Assembly: GCA_963666995.1 (NCBI GenBank)
Contig: OY762941.1
Coordinates: 186,001-250,000, forward strand
Length of the DNA stretch: 64,000 bases
Source: Syntrophobacter sp963666995
GTDB taxonomy: Bacteria; Desulfobacterota; Syntrophobacteria; Syntrophobacterales; Syntrophobacteraceae
Direction: 5' to 3'
The position numbers and the translations under genes are program-made. The stretch's first letter is position 1; every line of letters begins with the position of its first letter. The notes below the pieces were generated by a model. It saw only the letters and a program-made list of their open reading frames with translations. It ran no database searches and was not told where the DNA came from. Positions 9,046-17,558 of this stretch are shown here, piece by piece.

Positions 9046-9093
9046 GATTTCAAAATGCAGACGAAGTGTCTTCCGGCATTTCAAACTGAAATG
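9046..9093. promoter_or_regulatory. paired activator-type palindromes upstream of kdp
   Basis: GATTTCAAAATGC at 9046-9058 and CATTTCA-AAC-TGAAATG at 9077-9093 (a perfect 7-bp inverted repeat with a 3-bp centre) are about 33 bp apart centre to centre. The first copy is identical to the pair upstream of the histidine kinase at 1571-1614, suggesting that one activator serves both units. Confidence 0.6.
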
Positions 9094-9234
9094 GAGACCG
9101 GGAATCACAAGTTTCTACTGAAGGTATCCCCTCTTTGCATCGTTTTCGCGGGCAATATACCGGGCCCCCCCCATTTTCGTCCCGGGAGGTGCATTGTACA
9201 GTGAAGGCAAACACAAGGGAGAGGAGAATAGCCG

Positions 9235-9528
9235 GTGCGATCCCGTATTGCCTTCGCGGTCCTTTTGTTCATCCTGGCGATGGGGCTGTTTTTCGTGTCG
9301 AGGATGCTTCATCCGAGGGTTGTGTCTGAGGTACGCACCACAGCCTGCATCAGCCCAATCGCCTGTTCGGACAACGAAGTGTTTTCCAGAGACATCGCAG
9401 AGGATTCGTGCACGATGGTATCAGAGAACGGTCTCAACCATCAAGACACCCCCGGGCAGCCCGCGACCTGTTCGCTGCAAGGGTTGCTGCAGAAAGGAAA
9501 CGCCCCGCTACTGGTGCGATATCCCTGA
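9235..9528 (+). CDS. small membrane-anchored or exported protein, unknown function
   Basis: A 97-residue frame starting at GTG with GGAGAGGAG upstream. The N-terminus (residues 1-22, SRIAFAVLLFILAMGLFFV) is a membrane anchor or signal peptide; the rest is polar with four cysteines, so it probably lies outside the cytoplasm. No family recognised. It is divergent from kdp and shares its control region, so it may respond to the same signal. Coding status rests on the start site and signal-like N-terminus only. Confidence 0.45.
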   Translation: MRSRIAFAVLLFILAMGLFFVSRMLHPRVVSEVRTTACISPIACSDNEVFSRDIAEDSCTMVSENGLNHQDTPGQPATCSLQGLLQKGNAPLLVRYP

Positions 9529-10026
9529 TTGAGGCGGTTTGGTACCAACGATTCCTTCCATAACTGAGCAGGAGTGCCGAGGCCGTTTACCGTATCTTCT
9601 TCATGCTGTTTTTCCCACCTGTGAACTACGTTCCTGGGCGACTCAAAATACAGCTTTTCCCTACTTGAGTCGCCGGGTCGGGATCTTAAGTTGCAGAAAG
9701 ATCTGCATGTTTTCCGGGACCCGTAAAGGTCGGAGGGCTGCGACCGCGGGTAGTCTTTATGGATCCATGGTTCACTTTCCGAGGCTCAAACGTTTTCGGA
9801 GGTCGCAGGCGGGAATCCAGCCGGGACAATGTAATTACCCCGGTTGTGGCCTGCTCAAATCGGCGGATATTTACAGAAGGAGGAAACAAGGGAGAAACAG
9901 TAGCAAAGAATAAATATTATCCAAGCTTATATTAATAATGTGTAATATAACCCTCCAGACAGGTGTATCGAACGCATTTCCGTGTTGATTCAAACTCAAT
10001 CATTTTCTCTTGGAAGGAAACTTGAC
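9529..10026. other. gene-free region ahead of the zinc-ribbon gene
   Basis: About 500 bp with the stem-loops listed separately, then a GGAGGA at about 9876 not followed by a usable start, then an AT-rich stretch (9910-9955) that could hold a promoter for the next gene. Open frames here look random. Confidence 0.45.
9637..9854 (+). ncRNA. candidate structured RNA: three successive stem-loops
   Basis: Three inverted repeats follow one another in a gene-free stretch: GGCGACTCAA/TTGAGTCGCC (9637-9646 with 9665-9674, ten perfect pairs), GGTCG/CGACC (9728-9745) and a nested stem GCAGGC...CCGGG/CCCGG...GCCTGC (9805-9854). No known riboswitch core was recognised. It could be a leader of the zinc-ribbon gene at 10027, a small RNA or a decayed repeat element. 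Confidence 0.3.
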
Positions 10027-10473
10027 ATGGCTGCTTGGTTTAGTGGAGACAGTTGCCCCGTGTGTCATAGGCAGGGAATCAGGACACGCAGGAAGGTATG
10101 GATGCGGATATTTCCAGGAAGCAGGTCGTACCACTGCCCGAAATGCAGGATTAGCTACCTGGATCTGCTGTTTGCTTCGATTATCATAAAAAAATACAAG
10201 CCCAGAATGTCTCCTGAATTCCCTGCCCTGAGGCGAGAGTTCGTAGAGAACAGGGACGTGGTCGCCAGCTTCGGGGGAAAAAGTTGCCCCGTGTGCCTGG
10301 ACTCCGGAAAGCGGACACACCGGAAAGTGTGGATGCGGATGCTCCCGGGGAGCAGGCTATACCACTGCTCAACATGCGGACTTGACTACCTCCGCCTGCT
10401 GTTTGTGAGGATTACGATGAGCAAACCCAGGCACGGGACATTCGTTCATTCCCCGGTTCAGGGAACGAAGTAG
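10027..10473 (+). CDS. tandem zinc-ribbon protein, unknown function
   Basis: A 148-residue basic protein made of two near-identical units of about 45 residues joined by a 38-residue linker. Each unit reads (D/K)SCPVC...RKVWMR(I/M)(F/L)PGSR.YHC..C...YL.LLF, that is CPxC then CxxC about 28 residues later, a zinc-ribbon pattern with a hydrophobic tail. The units are about 65 percent identical, indicating an internal duplication. The ATG at 10027 has GGAAGGAAAC upstream and starts directly before unit 1. It stands alone between the kdp region and the polysaccharide locus. Nucleic-acid or protein binding is possible; no function can be assigned. Confidence 0.75.
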   Translation: MAAWFSGDSCPVCHRQGIRTRRKVWMRIFPGSRSYHCPKCRISYLDLLFASIIIKKYKPRMSPEFPALRREFVENRDVVASFGGKSCPVCLDSGKRTHRKVWMRMLPGSRLYHCSTCGLDYLRLLFVRITMSKPRHGTFVHSPVQGTK

Positions 10474-10979
10474 GGATCGCCCGGGACACGCCTCCGCCTC
10501 TGCAACTTCATGGAATTTCGCCCATCTGTCTGAGTCTGTCCGTACGTCCGGCAATCTCCCCGCAATAATCAGATGGTGCCGGGGAAACCGTATGTACAAA
10601 GAGTTTTGATCCTGCAGGCAACACCGCCCGGGTACGAATGCGCCACCCATTGAGGTCTGCCGCATGACGTCGCCGGGCACTTAATGCGGGGGTGCTCCGA
10701 AGGATCGGGCAGGCGACACTGCATATTCCTCAAACAACAGCATAATCACCAGCCTTACACCCTCCCATACGTGTCGAGGAGTACTTGGGAGCGGCCACTG
10801 ACATCATCTCGAATCCAATCCCGTTTGTTAGTGTTTTCCATATGTTGAAAAATAGTAATGACAGTGTAATCCAACGTCTTTTTTTCTTGCACAATTACCA
10901 CCCTCCTGATACAAGTTGCCGAAAATGAGAGGTTTCAGGCTCAATATCCCCTGCTTCAGTTTAAAGCACCACATAAGGA
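10474..10979. other. gene-free region upstream of the exopolysaccharide locus
   Basis: About 500 bp without a convincing gene. Composition becomes AT-rich near 10820-10900, where the promoter of the export operon is likely, but I could not pick a clear -35/-10 or sigma-54 element. Confidence 0.45.
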
Positions 10980-12134
10980 ATGATGGAAATGGTTCTGAAG
11001 AATGGTGAATTTCGTCTTTGGAAAGGGTGGATCCTTGTCACTGCCTGTGGGGTGTTGGCCTTGCTGTCTGTTTCATGCAGCAGCACGCAAAAGAAAGAAC
11101 AGAAATTCGATGTTTATGTGCAGCGTCCGGAGGATGTCCGGGAAGTGAGAAAGGTCGAGACGATGCTCACGGTAACTCCGGAAAAGGCGGCGCTGCACCC
11201 GGACTACCAGGTGATGGAAGATATTTCCGTGCCTTTCATTCCCGAATACAGGGTCGGCCCCGGGGATATCCTTGAAGTAGTGTACAATATCCGCTACGAG
11301 AAGTCCCCCGAGGAGTATCGCCTTGAAGTACAGGATAAGATCAGCGTCACCCTGCCTTATTATCCGCAGTTCAACTCGACTGTTCTTGTCCGGACGGACG
11401 GGAAGATCACCGTTCCCCTGATAGGCGATGTCCAGGCCGAATCCAAGACCCCCAGGGAATTGGCCGCTGTGCTCAACCAGGAATACAGCAAGTTCCTGGA
11501 CAATCCATTCATCACGGTGGCCCTGGAGGAATTCAACGTAAAAATCGATGAATTGAGGAAAGCCATCACAACGGCCGCCCGGGGACAGAGTAAAATCGCA
11601 CCGGTGGCTCCCGACGGGCGGGTCGCGCTTCCGATCATCGGAAACGTCCAGGCTGAAGGGTACACACTCCCTCAACTGGAAAAGGTGGTTAACGAGAAAT
11701 ACTCGCTGTACATCAGGAATCTTAATGCCACGATGATCTTATCCGAAATTCACCATTCGAAGTTCTACATTTTTGGCGAAGTGGAGCGCCAGGGGCCCCA
11801 CGAAATGCCCGGCACCATGAGCCTGCTTGACGGAATAAGCGTGGCCGGCGGGCTCAAAAAGACCGCTTATATTAAGGAAATCATCATATTCCGCAGCGAT
11901 GGCCTGGAAAGGCCCATGGCACTCAAGGTGGATTTGGAGCCTGTCCTGGAGCAGGGATACACGTACGCCGACCTGAGACTGAAACCTGCGGACATTGTCT
12001 TCATTCCAAAGGGGAGACTGGATAAATTCAATGACCTTGTTGAAAAGATCTTTACCAAGGGCATCTACGCGGTCATTCCTTTTCAGAGCAGCGTTGGCGC
12101 TTATTATAATATAAATCCGACGGTACTTAAATGA
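10980..12134 (+). CDS. polysaccharide export outer-membrane lipoprotein (Wza family)
   Basis: Exports polysaccharide across the outer membrane. The 384-residue protein has a signal peptide with lipobox LSVSC (lipid-bearing Cys33), a Poly_export domain and SLBB-type repeats: 'YRVGPGDILEVVYN' opens the first, 'APDGRVALPIIGNVQAEGYT' lies in the second part and 'FYIFGEVERQGPHEMPGTM' in a third. AAGGA precedes the ATG. It opens the plus-strand exopolysaccharide locus and is followed after 27 bp by the chain-length protein, the usual outer/inner membrane pairing. Confidence 0.93.
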   Translation: MMEMVLKNGEFRLWKGWILVTACGVLALLSVSCSSTQKKEQKFDVYVQRPEDVREVRKVETMLTVTPEKAALHPDYQVMEDISVPFIPEYRVGPGDILEVVYNIRYEKSPEEYRLEVQDKISVTLPYYPQFNSTVLVRTDGKITVPLIGDVQAESKTPRELAAVLNQEYSKFLDNPFITVALEEFNVKIDELRKAITTAARGQSKIAPVAPDGRVALPIIGNVQAEGYTLPQLEKVVNEKYSLYIRNLNATMILSEIHHSKFYIFGEVERQGPHEMPGTMSLLDGISVAGGLKKTAYIKEIIIFRSDGLERPMALKVDLEPVLEQGYTYADLRLKPADIVFIPKGRLDKFNDLVEKIFTKGIYAVIPFQSSVGAYYNINPTVLK

Positions 12135-12161
12135 TATCCAACCCTTCACAGGAATACAAAT

Positions 12162-13583
12162 ATGGGAAATGATATTAGTATCTTCTTACAACATAAGGAA
12201 AATGCATTAAGGGAGTTTTTGTTTATCCTGTTTGAGAGGAAGAAGATTGTACTCGCTATTTTTATTCCTGTTTTTGTCTGCTCTGTATTGATGGCGTTAT
12301 TGTTGCCTTCACAGTATCGTGCTTCCGCCAAATTTTCTCTTTTTGTTCCGCAGGCGCTCGACCCCCTGCAGCAAGAAAAGACTTACGACTATAAGAATAT
12401 TGTCAGGCGCAGTTTACAGGAACAGAAAGAACTCGTCATATCCGGTCGTGTGATGGAGAAAGTGGTGGCAAAACTGTTTCCCGATGCAAAGCCGGAAGAC
12501 CTTCCCAACCTCATGGAGGACATCCGCAACCAACTTGAAGTGACCCCTCCCGGAGGTGAGACTTTTGAAGAGACGAGCGTTTTTTATGTGAGCTTCAAGG
12601 GCAACAATGCCAAGCGCGTGGCTGAGGTCACGAGGAGCATCGCTGCCGCCTATCTGGCTGTTTATGATGAAATTTCCAAATCCCGAACTGATTATTCGCT
12701 CGATTTCTTCAAGGAACAGGCCGCCAGACTTCACGCCGATATGATGGCAAAGGACAAGAATTTAAGGGATTACGAAACGGAGCAGGCGTTGGCTCTGGTT
12801 GAAATCCTCAATCTGGACACAGACCAGACCAGCATCGAGGTTGGCCCAAATGCCCTGCTCACCCAGTTTCTCCGAAAGTATCACGACCTCCAGGAAGAAC
12901 TTGCCGGGCTGAATGTGGCCATTGAGGGTCTGGAGCAGGAGGCGAAGGGCAACATCATTCCGGCCGTGCCGACGGAGATGGATCAGGCGGGGCGTACCAT
13001 CGCCGTTTATAAGACCAAGCTGGCGCAGCTTCAAATCCTCATGAATGAAATGAAATCGCAGTTCACGGGTCAATTCGGTCCCTTGAAGCAAGCCGAGAAA
13101 GAGCTGAACCTCAATGTGGACTCCCTGAAGGAGGAACTGGAAAGGACCATTCGCGCCCAGAAGATGAATGCTCAAGCGATTGCGGCCAGACTCCAGGAAC
13201 TGGAGAGAATCATAGACCAGTTGCAGGACCGCATCCGTACCACGGCTCAGGAGAGATCGGTGTATGAACACAAGAGGCAGGAATATCGGCTGGCCAAAGA
13301 TGCATATGTCAACGTCAGCAACCAGATGGAGCAGGCCCGGCTGGCCAATGCCCTGAACAACGCCAAACAGAACCTCACCCTCGTCGATGCCCCTGCCGTA
13401 CCCCTCTCCCCCTTTAAGCCCGACAGGCCGGCAATAATCATTCTGGGCTTTTTTGCCGGCATCTTTTTGGGTGTTGCCGCTGCCGTAACGATGGACTACT
13501 TCGACCATACGATAAAAAAACCCCAGGATATCAAGCGATTCCTGGACGTGCCTATACTGGGCTCGGTGCCCAAGGTTGGATGA
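12162..13583 (+). CDS. Wzz/GNVR-type chain-length (polysaccharide co-polymerase) protein
   Basis: Inner-membrane protein controlling polymer length and export. At 473 residues it has an N-terminal helix (about 28-50), a long periplasmic region dominated by coiled coil (about 170-410) and a C-terminal helix (about 430-452) preceded by a PLSPFKPDRP motif, the standard Wzz arrangement. It has no fused tyrosine kinase domain; a separate P-loop protein lies at 16545. AGGA precedes the ATG. Its stop overlaps the next start by four bases (ATGA), indicating translational coupling. Confidence 0.92.
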   Translation: MGNDISIFLQHKENALREFLFILFERKKIVLAIFIPVFVCSVLMALLLPSQYRASAKFSLFVPQALDPLQQEKTYDYKNIVRRSLQEQKELVISGRVMEKVVAKLFPDAKPEDLPNLMEDIRNQLEVTPPGGETFEETSVFYVSFKGNNAKRVAEVTRSIAAAYLAVYDEISKSRTDYSLDFFKEQAARLHADMMAKDKNLRDYETEQALALVEILNLDTDQTSIEVGPNALLTQFLRKYHDLQEELAGLNVAIEGLEQEAKGNIIPAVPTEMDQAGRTIAVYKTKLAQLQILMNEMKSQFTGQFGPLKQAEKELNLNVDSLKEELERTIRAQKMNAQAIAARLQELERIIDQLQDRIRTTAQERSVYEHKRQEYRLAKDAYVNVSNQMEQARLANALNNAKQNLTLVDAPAVPLSPFKPDRPAIIILGFFAGIFLGVAAAVTMDYFDHTIKKPQDIKRFLDVPILGSVPKVG

Positions 13584-15022
13584 ACGGGATGGTGGCAACG
13601 CTTAGTTTGTTGATAATTTCATCGATTGCAGTCAGCGTGTTCTTTTTCTACCGCTCTTCCCGGGCATATTCTCAAGATGAGACAAGAGTCTCTTTTCTCG
13701 CGGTCGTGTTTTCTTTGTGGCTCATAGCAGCCGCAATGTGGGGACCGGCCTTTTATGCTTTTCGCCTCGCGGGTCTTTTTGACATGACCATCGAGCGGAT
13801 TCTTTTTGTCGCCGTCATCATGACGATGCTGGCGGGTCTGTTCAGCAAAACATCGAACGTGCCTGCAAGCCGGACCATAGAACCTCTGCTCGCCCTGTTT
13901 TGCCTGATTTGCCTGATCTCGATGACATTCCATGGGTTTGCGGCATCTTCGCCCAAGTATCTGTCACCGTGGCATATGTTTATCAACGGTTATTTATTTC
14001 CTTTCGCCGCATTCCTGTTTGCCAAGAAATACCTCGTCACGGAAAGAGATTTGTCCTTTGTTTTTCATGCGTTGTTTTACCTCGGCGCTTATCTGGGCAT
14101 CATGGCTTTCTTTGAATTTTTCAGTCTCCGTCAGTATGTCTACCCTCAGTTCATCAATGATCCGAAGGTCTGGCTCCACCTGGATCGAGCTCGAGGCCCT
14201 TTCCTCAATAGCGCTCTCAATGGGTTCGCCATGATCATCGGGTTTGTTTGCGGCATCCACCTCCTGCCTTTCAAACGAGGCTTTGGCAGACTGGTGCATT
14301 TGCTCCTGCTGTCCGTTTTTTTTCCCGCCATATTCTTCACCTTGACACGGTCTGTATACCTTTGTTTTCTGCTCACCCTGGGGACTCTGCTGCTTGCTTA
14401 CCGGACATCGTTCCCGAAATGGAAGCTGCTCTCCATCCCTCTGGCCATAGTGCTGATCCTGTCGATCGCGAATGTCCACAGGCTGTCATCCAGCGACAGA
14501 CGTTCCGGGGGAGTATACCAGGTGCAGGAGGTGCTCATCCGTGAAGCGCTCTTGAGAAGGTCCATGGTCATGATCGCGGACAACCCGCTTTTTGGCTTGG
14601 GTCTTGCCCAGTTCGTCCCGGCGTCGGTGGCCAAATACAGAGGTTTGGTGCCCATTCCGGAGAGCACGGCGGAAGAGACGCAGCACCATCAGTTGATCGG
14701 CATGACGGTGGAACTGGGCCTGGTTGGCGTTTCCGTTTACCTTGCGATCATCGTAACGCTTTTCAGACGGGTTTACTCCCTGTATACCGGGCTTCCCAGG
14801 GCAGGGTTTATGGATTCCAATCTGGCCATACTCATTGGAATTTGCTTGAGCGTTTACGTTTTGAACAATTTCTTCGTCGACTCCTCCTTTCAATTGTTCC
14901 CCAACGCCGTTTTTCTCACATTTGGAGGGGTGGCCGACGGGTTGTACAGTCGACTCGGTCTGATGCAGGCAACGAATGAACCGCGCGTTCCAGGGGGGTT
15001 ATCTTCACCCCATGAGGCATAG
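13580..15022 (+). CDS. O-antigen ligase/polymerase-like membrane protein (Wzy/WaaL family)
   Basis: A 480-residue protein with about 12 membrane helices and one large periplasmic loop in the second half, the layout of polysaccharide polymerases and O-antigen ligases. The loop region contains RGPFLNSALNGF and, later, DNPLFGLGLAQFVP with ETQHHQLIG, the 'NxxxGxGxxxF ... H(N)' pattern of the Wzy_C family. Start overlaps the preceding stop. In this context polymerisation of repeat units is more likely than lipid A ligation. Confidence 0.85.
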   Translation: MNGMVATLSLLIISSIAVSVFFFYRSSRAYSQDETRVSFLAVVFSLWLIAAAMWGPAFYAFRLAGLFDMTIERILFVAVIMTMLAGLFSKTSNVPASRTIEPLLALFCLICLISMTFHGFAASSPKYLSPWHMFINGYLFPFAAFLFAKKYLVTERDLSFVFHALFYLGAYLGIMAFFEFFSLRQYVYPQFINDPKVWLHLDRARGPFLNSALNGFAMIIGFVCGIHLLPFKRGFGRLVHLLLLSVFFPAIFFTLTRSVYLCFLLTLGTLLLAYRTSFPKWKLLSIPLAIVLILSIANVHRLSSSDRRSGGVYQVQEVLIREALLRRSMVMIADNPLFGLGLAQFVPASVAKYRGLVPIPESTAEETQHHQLIGMTVELGLVGVSVYLAIIVTLFRRVYSLYTGLPRAGFMDSNLAILIGICLSVYVLNNFFVDSSFQLFPNAVFLTFGGVADGLYSRLGLMQATNEPRVPGGLSSPHEA

Positions 15023-15162
15023 CAGCTCGCCATGGAGCAGAATGAGCGGCTGCGAACGCCGCCTGTCGGGGATCGACAAGCCTTGCAGCAAGGTGTTTGG
15101 TGCCATGATCATGCCTTTGTATCGAAGACAACAGGCAACGTCCAGTAACACATGGAGATCTC

Positions 15163-16272
15163 ATGTATAAAGATTTTTACCGCATGAAAACCGAAGCGTT
15201 CATCAACCAACCCTTGCCGGAGGTCTTCTTCAACTCGAAGCCGCATAAGGAAGCATGGCACTACCTTGTCCACGGTATTAATTCAAAGGAGCCTTTCTTA
15301 TTGCTCAGCGGAGAGTACGGAATGGGGAAGACTACCCTCTGCCTGAGGCTTACCCAGGCTTTGAAGGAGGGAGGCAAGCTGCCTTTCGTTTTTGTGTCAA
15401 CCCCCACCTACAACTATTCGGCACTTCTAAGAAGGATCGCGTCCTGTTTTCCCATTCCCGTGGAACAGGACGACGAGTCAACAGTCCAGAGCCTGATTTT
15501 CAACTATTTTGAAGATCACCAGGACAACAAAGGGCTGAACATAATCGTCGACGACGTCCAGGAGATGGACATTTCGACCTTGAACAAACTTCGACTGCTT
15601 GCCAACTTCAATATTGACGGCTTTTTCCCCATCCGTTTGCTCCTGTTCTCCCACTTCTCCTTTATCGACAAGTTGAAAATCGACCTCCTCCAGCCGCTGA
15701 ACCAAAGAATCAAGAGGCGATTCTACCTGGAGCCGCTTAGCTTTCCGGAAACCAAGGAATACATCTATTTCCGGCTGGTGAGGGCCGGTGCACCCGGGAT
15801 TCCGTCCTTCACGGAAGATGCGATTCAAAAGATATATTCCTACAGCGGGGGAGTACCACGCGGCATCAACAATATCTGCGATGGGTGTCTGCTGTTGGGA
15901 GCCGGCCGGGGTCTGACCGTCATAGACGGCGGCGTTGCCGCAAAGGCTATCGACTTCATCGAAGGAACACACGTGAGGCCCCGCGCGGCAGCGGTTTTGC
16001 CGTCTGCGGAGCCGGAGCGGAAGGTGACCCTACCGCCGCCGGCGGATCAACAGCCGGTAAAGGAACCCGCAGCGCCTCACATCACCCTGGAATACCCGGC
16101 CGGAGACGTTGGGGAAAAACCTCCTGAAAAGACTCAAGCCGGCGGCAAGACGTTCAATCTCAAGATGTACATCATCATCGCATTGATAATGTTCGTTATC
16201 GGGGTTGTGTTGGCGATATATTTCGACCTGAAAAGCATCATAACGTCCTTGATGGATTTTTCGCGGGCATAG
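15163..16272 (+). CDS. ExeA-type AAA ATPase with C-terminal membrane helix
   Basis: A 369-residue ATPase of the type found in secretion and exopolysaccharide loci. Walker A GEYGMGKTT is at residues 50-58, Walker B LNIIVDDVQEM near 127-137 and an arginine-rich region RIKRRF near 183-188. After the AAA module comes a proline-rich linker and one membrane helix near the C-terminus (about 333-352) ending in a short tail, so the ATPase faces the cytoplasm while tethered. GGAGATCTC precedes the ATG. Similar proteins accompany Wzz and BY-kinase-like genes in exosortase-type loci, although no exosortase is seen here. Likely energises or organises assembly of the export machinery. Confidence 0.85.
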   Translation: MYKDFYRMKTEAFINQPLPEVFFNSKPHKEAWHYLVHGINSKEPFLLLSGEYGMGKTTLCLRLTQALKEGGKLPFVFVSTPTYNYSALLRRIASCFPIPVEQDDESTVQSLIFNYFEDHQDNKGLNIIVDDVQEMDISTLNKLRLLANFNIDGFFPIRLLLFSHFSFIDKLKIDLLQPLNQRIKRRFYLEPLSFPETKEYIYFRLVRAGAPGIPSFTEDAIQKIYSYSGGVPRGINNICDGCLLLGAGRGLTVIDGGVAAKAIDFIEGTHVRPRAAAVLPSAEPERKVTLPPPADQQPVKEPAAPHITLEYPAGDVGEKPPEKTQAGGKTFNLKMYIIIALIMFVIGVVLAIYFDLKSIITSLMDFSRA

Positions 16273-16374
16273 GGCTGGGTCAGGCAGGGATATTCCGGTT
16301 GATCGTTGACGATAGCCCAACCATAGCGAGGCTGTTGCCCAAAGGAAAACCGAGGCCGGATGAAATCAGGAAAA

Positions 16375-16469
16375 CGTCATTCCGGTGAACGCCGGAATCC
16401 GGCCTCCTTAAAATTATCGGGTAATTCCGATTAACCACACTGGGCCCCGGCAATACCGCCGGGGTGACG
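16375..16469. repeat. short palindromic repeat, CGTCATTCC...GGGTGACG type, copy 1
   Basis: A 95-bp element beginning CGTCATTCCGG and ending CCGGGGTGACG, with internal GCCGGAATCC. A second copy of nearly the same length (94 bp) is at 41999-42092. Ends are inverted (CGTCA/TGACG). Noncoding and probably a REP/MITE-type element. Confidence 0.6.
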
Positions 16470-16544
16470 TTTCCGGGCAAACGGCTCATTTTTCACTTGG
16501 ATTCCGGTCGGGCAACAGCCCCTAGAGCTAAGGAGCGAACTTAC

Positions 16545-17558
16545 ATGGGAAAAGGCGTTTGGGAAAAAGCCTTTAGCAGCAAGGACACTGGAGGGGAGCC
16601 GATCGCTTCTTCTCCGGAGAGTCTCAGTACCGACGGCGTGCGGGACGATTCGTCCGCTTCCGCTGACTGGTCGCCGGCACGGAAAAAATCCGTCGAATTT
16701 CAGGGGACTTGGGAAGCGGCATTTTCCGGAGGGCCGAGAACCGGCGTCAGAGCCCAGGCGTCCGAGAATGGTTCGCCGGCTCAGGCCGGTGAACAGCCGC
16801 CCGCCGCTTCGCACGCTGAATCCGGATCATCATCAGACGCCGGGCCAAATCCGGTACAATCATTCCATTCCGCGCATGTTTACCGGGAAAAGACAAAAAC
16901 GGGTCCGCCCCTGTTGACCAAGATGGGAGATTTCCTGGATAAAATTTGGCTCAATATCCACCTTGAAACGGCGGACCGGCACTCAAAGACGTTCCTTTTC
17001 TGCGGCGCCACCCGCGGAGTGGGGGCCACCTTTATCTCGTTCTATTTCTCGCTGTCGCTGGCTTTGGAGCGCAGCATGAAGGTGCTCTACGTCGACGCCA
17101 ATATGGACGACCCCAACCAGCCGTCCATTATTTCAGATATGCGGCAGCATCCAGGTCTTGCATCGTATCTCGCCGGCTATCGGTCCCTCGAATCACTGAT
17201 TCTCCAGACCCAGTACAATAACCTGTCCGTACTTCCCTCAGGCGCGCATGAAATGCTCGATCAGGCAAATTCCGGTTTTCAGAAACCCAAGGCGGTCAGT
17301 GAATTCGTCGACTACTGCAAGACCCATTTTGACGCGACGATCTTTGACGGCCAACCCGCTATGGAGTATCCGAGCACCACCACTTTTGCCAAGGCGGTCG
17401 ACCAGACCATCCTGGTATGCAAATACGGTTTTTCCAGACGCGAGGTTCTCAAGCTGGCGATCGACAGACTCAAAGAGAGCGGAGTTTCCGTGGCCGGGGT
17501 AATTCTCAACGAGCGTCAATATCCCATTCCGGCTTATGTATACAGGATATTGAAGTGA
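16545..17558 (+). CDS. polysaccharide-locus P-loop ATPase with degenerate Walker A
   Basis: 337 residues, related to the cytoplasmic ATPase/tyrosine kinase partners of Wzz proteins (CpsD/BY-kinase, ParA/MinD fold). The C-terminal two thirds has the fold: P-loop region FLFCGATRGVGATF (about 151-163), Walker A' VLYVDANMDDP (180-190) and the Walker B region ATIFDG. The P-loop has Ala where the catalytic Lys of the GGVGK(T/S) motif should be, and no C-terminal tyrosine cluster is present, so classic kinase activity is doubtful. The disordered N-terminal 110 residues carry a repeated motif G-x-WE-x-AFS (4-11 and 54-61). Start chosen by AAGGAG nine bases upstream; a frame 27 codons longer enters a repeat element. 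Confidence 0.8.
   Translation: MGKGVWEKAFSSKDTGGEPIASSPESLSTDGVRDDSSASADWSPARKKSVEFQGTWEAAFSGGPRTGVRAQASENGSPAQAGEQPPAASHAESGSSSDAGPNPVQSFHSAHVYREKTKTGPPLLTKMGDFLDKIWLNIHLETADRHSKTFLFCGATRGVGATFISFYFSLSLALERSMKVLYVDANMDDPNQPSIISDMRQHPGLASYLAGYRSLESLILQTQYNNLSVLPSGAHEMLDQANSGFQKPKAVSEFVDYCKTHFDATIFDGQPAMEYPSTTTFAKAVDQTILVCKYGFSRREVLKLAIDRLKESGVSVAGVILNERQYPIPAYVYRILK

Larger units (their letters stand above)
8680..9234. other. divergent control region between kdp operon and small exported gene
   Basis: Contains the kdp sigma-54 element and paired palindromes listed separately. An imperfect AT-rich palindrome (CAACT...AGTTG, about 8990-9014) lies between them. The stretch 9100-9234 holds the leader and GGAGAGGAG ribosome site of the plus-strand gene. 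No other gene seen. Confidence 0.5.

Noticed and set aside
9637..9854. c-di-GMP (GEMM) riboswitch
   Set aside because: The conserved GEMM core sequences are absent; only generic stem-loops are visible.
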